Assembly (NCBI GenBank): GCA_963845425.1
Contig: CAWJSC010000015.1
Span: 60,272-124,271 of the forward strand
Length of the DNA: 64,000 nucleotides
Direction of reading: 5' to 3'
DNA from: DATDAH01 sp963845425
Lineage (GTDB): Bacteria; Actinomycetota; Acidimicrobiia; Acidimicrobiales; DATDAH01
Below are positions 35,710-43,996 of the stretch, piece after piece. A program made the position numbers and the translations under genes. Position 1 is the stretch's first letter. Each line of letters begins with the position of its first letter. The notes below the pieces were generated by a model. That model was not told where the DNA came from, did no database searches, and saw only the letters and a program-made list of their open reading frames with translations.

Positions 35710-36543
35710 ATGAAGATCACGACGTTGGGCACGGGGTGGCCACTGCCGGCTGCCGATCGAGCCGGGGCGTCCACGTTGGTCGAGGCCGGGGGCCAGCGCT
35801 TCCTGGTCGACTGCGGCCGCGGGGTGCTCATGCGCATGGCTGCCGCCGGCGGCGGGATGGGCCAGGTCACCGCCGTGCTCCTGACCCACCTCCACTCCGA
35901 TCACGTCAACGACTTCAACGACGTGGTCACCACCCACTGGATCGGCCAGTTCACGCCGGGTGTGCTGAAGGTGATCGGGCCCTCGGGCACCCAGACCTTC
36001 GTCGACCGGACGCTGGCCATGCTCGAGGCCGACATCTGCTGGCGGATGGACCACCACGACGACCTGACCTGGCGTCCTGAGGTGGAGGTCACCGAGGTGA
36101 GCGACGGCGTGGCCCTCGAGTCCGGCGGCGTGCGGGTCGTGGCCGCCCCCACCGAGCACAAGCCGGTGCATCCGACGGTCGGCTACCGCTTCGAACACGA
36201 GGGGGCGGTGGGGGTGTGCGCGGGAGACACCGTCCCCTGTGAGGGCCTCGACCGGCTGGTCGCGGGCGCCGACGTCTACGTCCAGACGGTGTGCCGCCAG
36301 TCGGCGGTCGAGGCCGTTCCGGCACCGCGCCTACAGGACATCCTCGACTACCACTCGGACCTGGCCCAGGCCGGTCAGACCGCGGCCAGGGGCGGGGTCG
36401 GGACCATCGTGCTGACCCACCTGATCCCGCCGCCGGTGCCCGGCACCGAGAGCGAATGGGTCGCCGAGGTGGCCGAGCACTTCGACGGGACGATCGTCCT
36501 GGCCGACGACCTGACGGCTGTGGAGATCCCACCACGCGAGTGA
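35710..36543 (+). CDS. Metallo-beta-lactamase-fold hydrolase (RNase Z/arylsulfatase-like)
   Basis: A 277-residue MBL-fold protein. The metal motif is LLTHLHSDHVNDF (HxHxDH), with further ligands in APTEHKPVHPTVGYR, CAGDTVPC (Asp) and LTHLIPPP (His). Its start, KITTLGTGWPLPAADRAGASTLVE, and the HKPVHPTVGYRF segment resemble RNase Z-type and AtsA arylsulfatase-like enzymes. It lacks the RNase Z exosite arm, so a phosphodiester or sulfate ester of small size is more likely. A GAGGCT element lies 7 nt before the ATG. Confidence 0.85.
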   Translation: MKITTLGTGWPLPAADRAGASTLVEAGGQRFLVDCGRGVLMRMAAAGGGMGQVTAVLLTHLHSDHVNDFNDVVTTHWIGQFTPGVLKVIGPSGTQTFVDRTLAMLEADICWRMDHHDDLTWRPEVEVTEVSDGVALESGGVRVVAAPTEHKPVHPTVGYRFEHEGAVGVCAGDTVPCEGLDRLVAGADVYVQTVCRQSAVEAVPAPRLQDILDYHSDLAQAGQTAARGGVGTIVLTHLIPPPVPGTESEWVAEVAEHFDGTIVLADDLTAVEIPPRE

Positions 36544-36544
36544 C

Positions 36545-36550
36545 TAGTGT
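36545..36550 (+). promoter_or_regulatory. -10 element for the membrane protein at 36559
   Basis: TAGTGT ends 8 nt before GTG 36559, overlapping the alternative GTG at 36547 and so favouring the downstream, leaderless start. Confidence 0.45.
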
Positions 36551-36558
36551 CACTCGCG

Positions 36559-37104
36559 GTGACGATTGGAAGGGTCGTCTGGAGGGGCACCCAAGCCGCG
36601 CTCGCCCTGGCACTGGTCGTGCTGGGCCTCGCCTGGCTCAACCTCGTCGCGTCCTCGGTCATGTCGGTCGGGGGTACCTGCAGCAGCGGCGGCTCCTACG
36701 TCGTGGCCACACCCTGCCCGGGTGGGGCCTGGATGGCGCCGGCCGGGATCTTCGTGGCGCTGGCCGGTCTCGGCCTCTACCTGCTGCGCCGCCCCCCCGG
36801 GAGCCCGCAGCTCATCCTCTTTGCCTGGCCGGCACTCTTCGGCTCCCTGGGGATCCAGTTCCTGCGGGCCGCGGCGGCCGAGACCGGGGCCTACGGCTGG
36901 TGGCTCTGCGGGGTCGTGTTCCTCCTCATGGCCGCCGCGCCGCTGGCTCTCGTCGTCGTGGGGGACCGGGCCGCGCTCCGGCGCGCGGTGTTGGGCGACG
37001 GATCGCCTGAGCCCGGCGAGCCCGGTGAGCCCGCCGAGCCCGCCGAGCCCGCCGAGCCGGCCGAGTTCGCCGGGGCCGAGCAGCCGGTGCTGGGCGGGCC
37101 CTGA
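36559..37104 (+). CDS. Four-helix membrane protein with Glu-Pro repeat tail
   Basis: A 181-residue protein I do not recognise. Four hydrophobic segments (about residues 9-30, 57-75, 85-104, 113-135), a short extracytoplasmic loop with two cysteines (GTCSSGG and TPCPGG) that may form a disulfide, and a cytoplasmic tail of EPGEPGEPAEPAEPAEPAE built from a 9-bp DNA repeat. Start GTG 36559 is chosen from the -10 position; GTG 36547 is an alternative. Its stop overlaps the next ATG (TGATG), forming a two-gene membrane-protein unit. Confidence 0.65.
   Translation: MTIGRVVWRGTQAALALALVVLGLAWLNLVASSVMSVGGTCSSGGSYVVATPCPGGAWMAPAGIFVALAGLGLYLLRRPPGSPQLILFAWPALFGSLGIQFLRAAAAETGAYGWWLCGVVFLLMAAAPLALVVVGDRAALRRAVLGDGSPEPGEPGEPAEPAEPAEPAEFAGAEQPVLGGP
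37009..37062 (+). repeat. Six tandem 9-bp repeats (GAGCCCGCC)
   Basis: Six consecutive copies of GAGCCCGGC/GAGCCCGCC variants encode the E-P-G/A tail of the preceding membrane protein. In-frame minisatellite, likely to vary in copy number by slippage. Confidence 0.85.
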
Positions 37105-37304
37105 TGGCGGCCGACGGCGGGAGGCGGACCTACCCCACCTGGGTCCGGGTGGTCCTCGTCGGCCTCCAGGCGCTGGGGGTGGTCGCCGGTCTGGTGCTGG
37201 GGGCCCTGACCTACGACGCCTGGTCCCAACCGGACGATGCCGGTTCTGCCCCCACCAGCGTGGTCACGCCGGCGCCGGCAGTCCCGCCCGACACCTTGGG
37301 CTGA
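37104..37304 (+). CDS. Small single-TM protein
   Basis: A 66-residue protein with an N-terminal basic segment (AADGGRRTYPTWVR), one transmembrane helix (VVLVGLQALGVVAGLVLGALTYDAW) and a Pro/Thr-rich outer tail. ATG overlaps the previous stop (TGATG), so it is cotranslated with the four-helix protein and may form a complex with it. The stop directly abuts the stop of the convergent transporter gene. Function unknown. Confidence 0.6.
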   Translation: MAADGGRRTYPTWVRVVLVGLQALGVVAGLVLGALTYDAWSQPDDAGSAPTSVVTPAPAVPPDTLG

Positions 37305-38534
37305 TCAACCCACGACGCTGAGCAGCACCGCCGTGCTCGTCAGCAGCACCGCGCCGACGAGGTCGACCGACGAGGTGACGACGGGGATCCCGTAGGTGTC
37401 GGGGTCGAGGCGGACCTGCACGGCCGCCACACCGCTCAGGTAGGCGATGGCGAAGGCGAAGGTGACGGCGCCGACGCCGGCGATGAGGGTGGTGCCGACG
37501 ACCGCTCCGAGGCCCGGGTCCGCCGGGCCGATCAGTCCCGCCACGGCCCACGCCCCGACCGCGTTGTAGAGCATCACGGGCACGGCCAAGCCGCCGAGGG
37601 CGGTGACGTCGGCTCGGGTCCCGTGGTCGGGCCAGAGGGCGGCCCGCCGGGTGCCCAGGTGCAGACCGGTGGCCACCCGGGCGGAGAGCACCCCACCGAA
37701 TGCCCCCGCGCTGCTCACGAAGGCGGGCACCAGGATCAGGAGCGCCGGCGCGGCCTGGAAGGCGGTCAGACGGTGCTCGATCACGAGGCCGGCCAGCAGG
37801 CTCAGGCCGCCGGCGCCGACGAGCACCGGCCAGGACTGGCGGCACACGGTGCGCAGCAGCTCCTGCCCGCTTAGGACGCCGTAGGCGCTGACCGCGATCG
37901 CCGCGCCCACGACCGCCCACCCGGTGAGGATCGTGGCGGCCCCGTGGTCGATGAGGTGGGTGGCCAGCCAGAGGGCGGGCAGGGTCAGGACGTCACCCAG
38001 GGTGGCCACCACGGGGGCGACGAGGTTGTCCAGGTCCCAGCCCCGCCGGGCGGCCACGACGGCCAGGCCCACGGTGACCCCGAGGACGACGGACGACGCC
38101 AGGAGCCCACCGACGATGGAGATCAGGGCGAGGTCCAGCAGGGGGATCGGCGTGGTGGCCAGGACGATGGTGGCCAGCAGCCAGGCCCCGATCGCCAAGG
38201 CGAGGGAGAGGCCCGTGGTCAGGACGAGTGCACCGATCACGTTCTCGGCCAGGACGGTGCCCCGGCGGCGGGACAGGGAGAAGGTGCCGGCGTGCACGGC
38301 GGTGCTCAGCCGACTGCCCAGGGCGGAGAACACGTTGCCCCGCAGGCCGATGGCCGCGGGGACCAGGACCAGCAGGCCGGGGAGCCGGTCGAAGGTGCCG
38401 GTGAGGGCGCCGAGGGTCAGGCCGGCGACGAGGCTGGTGGTGCTGTTGACGGCTAGAGCCGTCAGCGTCTGGGCGCGGTCAGTCGACCGGGTTTCGACGC
38501 GCGGGCGCGCGGAGGAACGGGGTGGCCGTCGCAT
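37305..38534 (-). CDS. SLC41/MgtE-type divalent cation transporter with duplicated membrane domain
   Basis: A 409-residue transporter with two homologous MgtE membrane domains. Paired signatures: LLVLVPAAIGLRGNVFSAL and LLILVPAFVSSAGAFGGVL (the P-x5-GN pore helix), each followed by SRLSTAVHAG/ARVATGLHLG; and NLVAPVVATLGDVLTLP versus IPVVTSSVDLVGAVLL. Bacterial MgtE normally has one such domain plus cytosolic N and CBS gating domains and works as a dimer; here the gating domains are missing and the duplication is internal, as in eukaryotic SLC41. Likely Mg2+ or related cation. Start ATG 38534. Confidence 0.85.
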   Translation of the reverse strand: MRRPPRSSARPRVETRSTDRAQTLTALAVNSTTSLVAGLTLGALTGTFDRLPGLLVLVPAAIGLRGNVFSALGSRLSTAVHAGTFSLSRRRGTVLAENVIGALVLTTGLSLALAIGAWLLATIVLATTPIPLLDLALISIVGGLLASSVVLGVTVGLAVVAARRGWDLDNLVAPVVATLGDVLTLPALWLATHLIDHGAATILTGWAVVGAAIAVSAYGVLSGQELLRTVCRQSWPVLVGAGGLSLLAGLVIEHRLTAFQAAPALLILVPAFVSSAGAFGGVLSARVATGLHLGTRRAALWPDHGTRADVTALGGLAVPVMLYNAVGAWAVAGLIGPADPGLGAVVGTTLIAGVGAVTFAFAIAYLSGVAAVQVRLDPDTYGIPVVTSSVDLVGAVLLTSTAVLLSVVG

Positions 38535-38656
38535 GACGACTCGGAGGTTCCTGACGCCTCAGCACCCGCCCATGGTGCCGCGGTCGGGTCCCCGAATCCA
38601 CCCAGGGCCACCCGGTCCATTCGGGACCGGCGATCGGGACGCGCGAGACTGCCGCC

Positions 38657-39061
38657 GTGAGCACGCAGATCCCCTTCGTGGACTACCTGGCCCTCGAGCC
38701 GGAGCCCCACCTCGTCGCCAATGAGTGCACCTCCTGCGGTGCCCGGTTCTTCGACCGGCGCAACGCGTGTGCCTCGTGTTTCGCCACCGAGTTCACCAAG
38801 GTGCCCGTCAGCACCGAGGGTGAGCTGCGGTCCTTCACCATCGTGGCCTTCGCCGCGCCCGGTGTGGACGTGCCGTTCGTCGCGGGGATCATCGACTGCG
38901 ACGGGACCACGGTGCGGGGCAACGTGGTCAACACCGAGCCGGACGCCGAGCACGTCCAACTCGGGATGAAGCTCAAGCTCACGACGGTTCCCATCGGTGA
39001 GGACACCGCCGGGACCACTGCGGTGAACTTCGCGTTCGAGCCCCTGGAAGGAGCAGCCTGA
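38657..39061 (+). CDS. DUF35 OB-fold/zinc-ribbon protein partnered with thiolase
   Basis: A 134-residue acyl-CoA-associated protein. Zinc ribbon CTSCG ... CASC at residues 24-42, then an OB-fold beginning LRSFTIVAFAAPGVDVPFVAGII. DUF35 proteins bind and assist SCP2-type thiolases and steroid side-chain aldolases (such as Ltp2). The TGATG overlap with the thiolase gene supports a stable two-protein enzyme. GTG 38657 sits 6 nt after a GAGACT element, so the mRNA may be leaderless. Confidence 0.9.
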   Translation: MSTQIPFVDYLALEPEPHLVANECTSCGARFFDRRNACASCFATEFTKVPVSTEGELRSFTIVAFAAPGVDVPFVAGIIDCDGTTVRGNVVNTEPDAEHVQLGMKLKLTTVPIGEDTAGTTAVNFAFEPLEGAA

Positions 39062-40263
39062 TGGCCAGCGACGACATCTGGATCCTCGGGATCCACATGA
39101 CCAAGTTCGGCAAGCGCCCCGATGACGACGTCATCGACCTGGCCGCCGAGGCCGCCATGGCGGCGCTGAAGGACGGCGGGGTGACGATGGGCGACATGGG
39201 CGTGCTCGCCGCGGGCAACCTCATGGGCGCCAGTGCCCCGACGGGCCAGATGCTGCAGAAGCAGATCGGCCAGACCGGCATCCCGGTCTTCAACGTCTCC
39301 AACGCCTGTGCCACCGGTGCCACCGCGCTGCGGACGGCGATCATGGCCATCAAGGCGGGCGAGTGCGACATGGGCCTGGCCGTCGGGGTCGAGAAGCTCT
39401 CCGGCGCCGGGCTCCTGTCCGGGGGCTCGCGCAAGGCCGATGCCGACGAGTGGACCCCTTCGGGCCGCTTCGGCGCCGTCGCCGGCGTCGACGGTCGCAT
39501 CGGGACCGAGATCATGCCGGGCGTCTTCGCCCAGGTCGGCATGGAGTACAGCCACAAGTACGGCGGCGCCGACTTCGAGCTGTTCGCCCGGATCAGCGAG
39601 AAGAACCACAGCCACTCCACGCTGAACCCGCTGGCCGCCTACACCAAGAAGATGACCCTCGAGGAGATCATGGGCGACATCATGATCGCCTACCCGAACA
39701 CGCGGCCGATGTGCTCGGCCAACTGCGACGGTGCCGCCGCGGCCGTGGTCGTCTCCGACGCCAAGCTCAAGACCCTGGATCCCGACCAGCAGCGCCGGGC
39801 GGTCAAGGTCTCGGCCTCGGTGCTCACCTCGGACCCGTGGGAGGAGGCGTGCCAGATCCTCCCCGACGTCAACACCCTCACCCGTCGGGCCGCCAATCAG
39901 GCCTACGAGCAGGCCGGCGTCTCCCCCGAGGACCTGGACCTCGTCGAGCTCCACGACTGCTTCGCCACCGCGGAGCTGGTCCACTACGACAACCTCATGC
40001 TCTGCAAGGAGGGCGAGGCGGTCCCGTTCTTCGAGTCCGGTGCCACCTGGCGGGACGGCTCGACCCCGGTCAACGTGTCCGGCGGCCTGGAGTCCAAGGG
40101 TCACCCCATCGCCGCCACCGGCATCGCCAACATCTGGGAGGTGTGCCACCACCTCCGCGGTGAGGCCGGCGACCGCCAGATCGAGGGGGCCAAGGTCGGC
40201 CTGGCCCACGTCATCGGCCTCGGCTCGGCGTGCGGCGTCCACATCCTCGAAAAGGCGGCCTGA
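39061..40263 (+). CDS. SCP2-type thiolase / acyl-CoA acetyltransferase
   Basis: A 400-residue thiolase-fold enzyme acting on acyl-CoA. Nucleophile Cys C83 in NVSNACATGATAL; ELHDCFATAELVHYD and GGLESKGHPIAATG carry the catalytic His; GSACGVHIL supplies the second Cys-Gly near the C-terminus. This is the lipid-transfer-protein-like branch (SCPx/Ltp), which needs a DUF35 partner, encoded immediately upstream. Retention of both cysteines suggests true thiolase rather than Ltp2-type retro-aldolase. Probable role in fatty-acid or steroid side-chain degradation. Confidence 0.92.
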   Translation: MASDDIWILGIHMTKFGKRPDDDVIDLAAEAAMAALKDGGVTMGDMGVLAAGNLMGASAPTGQMLQKQIGQTGIPVFNVSNACATGATALRTAIMAIKAGECDMGLAVGVEKLSGAGLLSGGSRKADADEWTPSGRFGAVAGVDGRIGTEIMPGVFAQVGMEYSHKYGGADFELFARISEKNHSHSTLNPLAAYTKKMTLEEIMGDIMIAYPNTRPMCSANCDGAAAAVVVSDAKLKTLDPDQQRRAVKVSASVLTSDPWEEACQILPDVNTLTRRAANQAYEQAGVSPEDLDLVELHDCFATAELVHYDNLMLCKEGEAVPFFESGATWRDGSTPVNVSGGLESKGHPIAATGIANIWEVCHHLRGEAGDRQIEGAKVGLAHVIGLGSACGVHILEKAA

Positions 40264-40273
40264 CCGAGCCGTA

Positions 40274-40317
40274 CTGGCGCCCGATTGTGGTGCTCTGGCA
40301 CCAGGATCAGGCGCCAG
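40274..40317 (+). repeat. Long imperfect palindrome, copy 1
   Basis: A 20-bp stem with two mismatches and one G-T wobble, closed by a 4-nt loop (TCTG at 40294-40297). The 3' arm reads, on the opposite strand, TTCTGGCGCCTGATCC..., similar to copy 2 at 41242. The inner part (40294-40318) is itself palindromic, so two mutually exclusive hairpins can form. It sits between the thiolase stop and the next start and lacks a T-run. Confidence 0.7.
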
Positions 40318-40327
40318 AACGGTGAGC

Positions 40328-41233
40328 ATGGCCATTCAACCGCTCCCTGACGCCCCCGGTTGGTTCCGGGAGGCGCTGGCCGTGCCGGTCAGTGACGAGA
40401 CGGTCGAGGTCGAGGGCGTCGGCATCCACGTCATGGCGTGGGGTGAGCCGGGGCGGCGGGGGCTGGTGTTCGTGCATGGGGGCGGGGCCAATGCCCACTG
40501 GTGGACCCACGTCGCCGCCCGGTTCGCTCGGGACTTCCGGGTCGTGGCGATCGACCTGTCGGGCCACGGCGACAGCGGGCACCGGGACGTCTACGCCCTG
40601 GACACCTGGACCGACGAGGTCGTCGCCGTCGCCGAGGCGGGCGGGATCGACGGCCCGCCGGTCGTCATCGGCCACTCCATGGGGGGCTTCGTCAGCATCG
40701 CCACCGCCGCCCGCCACCCCGACCGGTGTGCCGGGGTCGTCGTCTGTGACTCACCGGTGACAGAGCCCGACCCCGAGATCGAGTCGTTCCGCCTGAAGGA
40801 GGCCTTCGGCCGGCCCCGCACCTACGCCACCGTCGAGGAGGCATTGGTCCGGTACCGGACCGTCCCGCCCCAGGACCACTACCTGGACTACGTCATGGAC
40901 CACGTCGGGCGGCAGTCGCTGAAGCCGGTCGAAGGTGGGTTCCAGTGGAAGTTCGACCGGCGCATCTTCGAGCAGTTCGCCCAGGGCATGCGCTCCATCG
41001 CCCTGCCCTACCTGCGGGATGTCCGTTGCCGCCTCGCCCTGCTTCGCTCCGAGAACGGCCTGGTGACCGAGGACATCGGGGCGTTCATGTACGACCAGCT
41101 CGGACGGGTCGCCCCCGTCATCGAGATCCCCGAGGCCGGCCACCACGCCATGCTCGACCAGCCGCTCATCCTGCTCACCGCGCTACGAGCCTTCCTCGCC
41201 GACTGGGACCACTCCGAGCCCCTGCGCCGCTAG
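40328..41233 (+). CDS. Alpha/beta hydrolase
   Basis: A 301-residue alpha/beta hydrolase. Oxyanion loop VFVHGGGANAHWW, strand-4 AIDLSGHGDSGH, nucleophile elbow VIGHSMGGFV (Ser), acid likely in the ENGLVTEDIG segment and His in PEAGHHAMLDQP. Resembles epoxide hydrolases, C-C bond hydrolases and haloperoxidase-like esterases; the exact reaction cannot be fixed. No clear RBS (GGTGAG is too close), and a large hairpin ends 10 nt before the ATG, so translation may be structure-controlled. GTG 40322 is an alternative start. Flanked on both sides by related palindromes. Confidence 0.87.
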   Translation: MAIQPLPDAPGWFREALAVPVSDETVEVEGVGIHVMAWGEPGRRGLVFVHGGGANAHWWTHVAARFARDFRVVAIDLSGHGDSGHRDVYALDTWTDEVVAVAEAGGIDGPPVVIGHSMGGFVSIATAARHPDRCAGVVVCDSPVTEPDPEIESFRLKEAFGRPRTYATVEEALVRYRTVPPQDHYLDYVMDHVGRQSLKPVEGGFQWKFDRRIFEQFAQGMRSIALPYLRDVRCRLALLRSENGLVTEDIGAFMYDQLGRVAPVIEIPEAGHHAMLDQPLILLTALRAFLADWDHSEPLRR

Positions 41234-41241
41234 CCCCGTCG

Positions 41242-41289
41242 TTCTGGCACCGGATTCCGGGGTCAGGGCACGGGAATCAGGGGCCAGAA
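41242..41289. repeat. Imperfect palindrome, copy 2, between convergent genes
   Basis: A 17-bp stem with two mismatches (15 paired) and a 14-nt loop; arms begin TTCTGGC and end GCCAGAA. It resembles the palindrome at 40274 in arm sequence and lies between the alpha/beta hydrolase and kup stops, where it may act as a bidirectional terminator. Confidence 0.65.
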
Positions 41290-41318
41290 GCGACTGTGCC
41301 GGGGCCGACGTCTCCGGC

Positions 41319-43232
41319 TCAGATGTCGACCTGACGGCCGAGCTCGATGGTGCGCTCGGGGGGCAGGTTGAAGAAGCCGGCGGCCCCGGTGGCGTTGCGG
41401 TGCATGACGGCGAAGAGGCGTTCCCGCCAGACCGCCATGCCCTCGCCGGGGCTGGGGCGGATGGACTCCTTGCCCAGGAAGTAGCTGGTGTGCAGCGGGT
41501 CGAAGCTGACCTTCGAGCTGAGCACATGGCTGAGGGCGTGGGGCACGTCGGGCTCCTCCATGAAGCCGAAGCGCAGGCGCACCGAGAAGAACCCGTGGCC
41601 GTGGTCGATCAGCTCCTCCCGGTCGGCGGGAGGTACCCGGGGCACGTCCATCGTGCGCACCGACAGGATCACCACGTTGGTGTGCAGGATCCGGTTGTGG
41701 AAGAGGTTGGCCAGCAGGGCCGGTGGGGTGGAGCCGGGTCGGCTGTACATGAAGACCGCGGTGCCGGGAACCCGGACGACCTTCTGCTTGCCGAGGCTCT
41801 TGATGAACGTGGCCAGGGGCAGCTCGCCCTGGCGGAGGCGCTTGCCCACCAGCACCCGGCCGGTGCGCCACGTGGTCATGAGCCCGAACACGACGGCGCC
41901 GACCACGAGGGGGAGCCAGCCACCGTCGGGGATCTTGATCAGGTTGGCGCCGAGGAACGCCATGTCGATGAACAGGAACGGGGCACAGACCGACAGGGCC
42001 TTGCGCTTGCGCCAGCCCCAGCGCTCCCGGGCCACCACGTAGAAGAGGATCGTGGTGATGAACATGGTCATCGTCACCGCCACCCCGTAGGCCGCGGCCA
42101 GGTTGGTCGAGCTGCGGAAGCCCAGGACCAGCGCGATGCAGCTCACCATGAGGGCCCAGTTGATGGTGGGCAGGTAGATCTGGCCCATCTGGTCCTCGGA
42201 GGTGTGGTTGATCTTCATCCGGGGCGTGTAGTCGAGCTGAATCGCCTGCATCGTGAGCGAGTAGGCCCCCGAGATGAGGGCCTGGGAGGCGATGACCGTG
42301 GCCAGAGTGGCCAGGCCGGTGAGCGGTAGCACGAACCAGTCCGGCGCCATGTTGAAGAACGGGTTCTCGACGGCCTCGGGGTCGTTCAGCAGGAGGGCGC
42401 CCTGGCCGTAGTAGGTGATCAGCAGGGCGGGCAGCACCATCGCGAACCAGCCGATGCGGATGGGGTGGCGACCGAAGTGCCCCATGTCGGCGTACAGGGC
42501 CTCACCGCCGGTCACCACCAGGAAGACCGAGCCGAGGACCAGATAGGCCTCCCACCCTCCGTCGACGAAGAAGTCCAGGGCGTGCACCGGGTTGACCGCC
42601 TCGAGCACGCGGGGAGCGTCGAGGATGTGGCCCAGGCCGAGGACGGCCAGCACGGTGAACCAGACCAGCATCACCGGGCCGAAGAGCTTGCCCACCGCGC
42701 CGGTGCCCTTGCTCTGGAACGAGAAGACACCGATGAGGATGACCACCGCGATGGGGATCACCAGGTCGCCGATGCCGGGTTGGGCCACCTCGAGGCCCTC
42801 GACCGCGGACAGCACCGAGATCGCCGGGGTGATGATCCCGTCGCCGTAGAGCAGCGCCGTGCCGAACAGGCCGATCAGGATCAGCGCCCAGCGTCGCGAC
42901 GTCGGGTTGCCCTTCGGCGTGGCCAGCGAGGTCAGGGCGAGGATCCCGCCCTCGCCGTCGTTGTCGGCCCGCAGGACGAACACCAGGTACTTGATGGTGA
43001 TGACGATGATCAGCGACCAGGTGATGAGCGACAGGAGGCCGAGGACGTTGGCTTCGGTGGCGGCCACGTCGTGTGCCTCGCCGAAGGACTCCCGCACGGC
43101 GTAGAGGGGGCTGGTGCCGATGTCGCCGTAGACCACGCCCAGCGCCCCGAGGGTCAGCAGGCCGATCCCACCCTTCGGCGCGTGGCCCCCGCCGTGACTG
43201 TCCCCCGAACGGGGCTTGTGCTCACCGGCCAT
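41319..43232 (-). CDS. kup: Low-affinity potassium uptake protein Kup
   Basis: A 637-residue K+/H+ symporter of the KUP/HAK family with about twelve helices and a C-terminal cytoplasmic domain. Diagnostic segments: GALGVVYGDIGTSPLYAVRESF (TM1, with the GDxGTSPLY signature), RADNDGEGGILALTSL, LLYGDGIITPAISVLSAVEGL and GGEALYADMGHFGRHPIR. A 21-residue His/Gly-rich N-terminal tail precedes TM1. It follows kdpE by 79 nt on the same strand, so high-affinity Kdp and constitutive Kup uptake are clustered. Confidence 0.96.
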   Translation of the reverse strand: MAGEHKPRSGDSHGGGHAPKGGIGLLTLGALGVVYGDIGTSPLYAVRESFGEAHDVAATEANVLGLLSLITWSLIIVITIKYLVFVLRADNDGEGGILALTSLATPKGNPTSRRWALILIGLFGTALLYGDGIITPAISVLSAVEGLEVAQPGIGDLVIPIAVVILIGVFSFQSKGTGAVGKLFGPVMLVWFTVLAVLGLGHILDAPRVLEAVNPVHALDFFVDGGWEAYLVLGSVFLVVTGGEALYADMGHFGRHPIRIGWFAMVLPALLITYYGQGALLLNDPEAVENPFFNMAPDWFVLPLTGLATLATVIASQALISGAYSLTMQAIQLDYTPRMKINHTSEDQMGQIYLPTINWALMVSCIALVLGFRSSTNLAAAYGVAVTMTMFITTILFYVVARERWGWRKRKALSVCAPFLFIDMAFLGANLIKIPDGGWLPLVVGAVVFGLMTTWRTGRVLVGKRLRQGELPLATFIKSLGKQKVVRVPGTAVFMYSRPGSTPPALLANLFHNRILHTNVVILSVRTMDVPRVPPADREELIDHGHGFFSVRLRFGFMEEPDVPHALSHVLSSKVSFDPLHTSYFLGKESIRPSPGEGMAVWRERLFAVMHRNATGAAGFFNLPPERTIELGRQVDI

Positions 43233-43311
43233 GAGGCCGCGTTTCTACCGTCTGGCGCTCTCGGCCGCGGCATCGCCCGCCCTGGGACCGGGACAGGTTC
43301 GGGTCAGGTGG

Positions 43312-43995
43312 TCAGGTCCCGCCCTCGAAGCGGTAGCCCATCCCCGGCTCGGTGATCAGGTAGCGGGGCTGGGACGGCTCCGGCTCGAGCTTGGCCCGGA
43401 GGTGCGCGAGGTGGACCCGGAGGTAGTTGGTCTCCTCGCCGTACTCCGGCCCCCACACCTCCTGGAGCAGGTGGCGCTGGGTGACCAGGCGTCCCGGGTT
43501 GCGAACCAGGATCTCCAGCAGGCTCCACTCGATCGGGGTGAGATGGATGGCCCCGCCGTCGACGGTGGTGACGGACTTGGCGGCCAGGTCGATGCAGAAG
43601 TCCGCCGTCTCGATCCGCGGCTGCTCCTCGGCCGGGTCGGCGCGTCGTAGGGCGGCCCGCAGCCGGGCCATCAACTCGTCCATGCCGAAGGGCTTGGCCA
43701 CGTAGTCGTCGGCCCCCGCGTCAAGGGCGGCCACCTTCTCGGACTCCTCGCCCCGGGCGGACAGGATGATGATCGGGACCCGGGTCCAGCCCCGCAGGCC
43801 CCGCACCACCTCCTGGCCGTCGATGCCGGGCAGGCCGAGGTCCAGGATCACGGCGTCGGGGTGGCGGCGGGCGGCCAGGTCCAGGCCCTGCTCGCCGGTG
43901 GCGGCCAGGTCGACCTCATACCCGCGGGCCTTCAGGTTGGCCGCCAGCGCCCGGACGATGGCCTCTTCGTCGTCGATGACCAGGATGCGGGCCAT
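43312..43995 (-). CDS. kdpE: Response regulator KdpE
   Basis: A 227-residue OmpR/PhoB-family regulator. The receiver has the acidic pocket DDE (8-10), phospho-acceptor D52 in VILDLGLPG, Thr/Ser in ILSARG and Lys in VAKPFGMDEL. The winged helix ends in TNYLRVHLAHLRAKLEPEPSQPRYLITEPGMGYRF, the KdpE signature. It activates kdpFABC when K+ is low. It starts 1 nt after kdpD. Its predicted binding site is the set of 11-bp repeats at 52044-52095. Confidence 0.96.
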   Translation of the reverse strand: MARILVIDDEEAIVRALAANLKARGYEVDLAATGEQGLDLAARRHPDAVILDLGLPGIDGQEVVRGLRGWTRVPIIILSARGEESEKVAALDAGADDYVAKPFGMDELMARLRAALRRADPAEEQPRIETADFCIDLAAKSVTTVDGGAIHLTPIEWSLLEILVRNPGRLVTQRHLLQEVWGPEYGEETNYLRVHLAHLRAKLEPEPSQPRYLITEPGMGYRFEGGT

Positions 43996-43996
43996 C

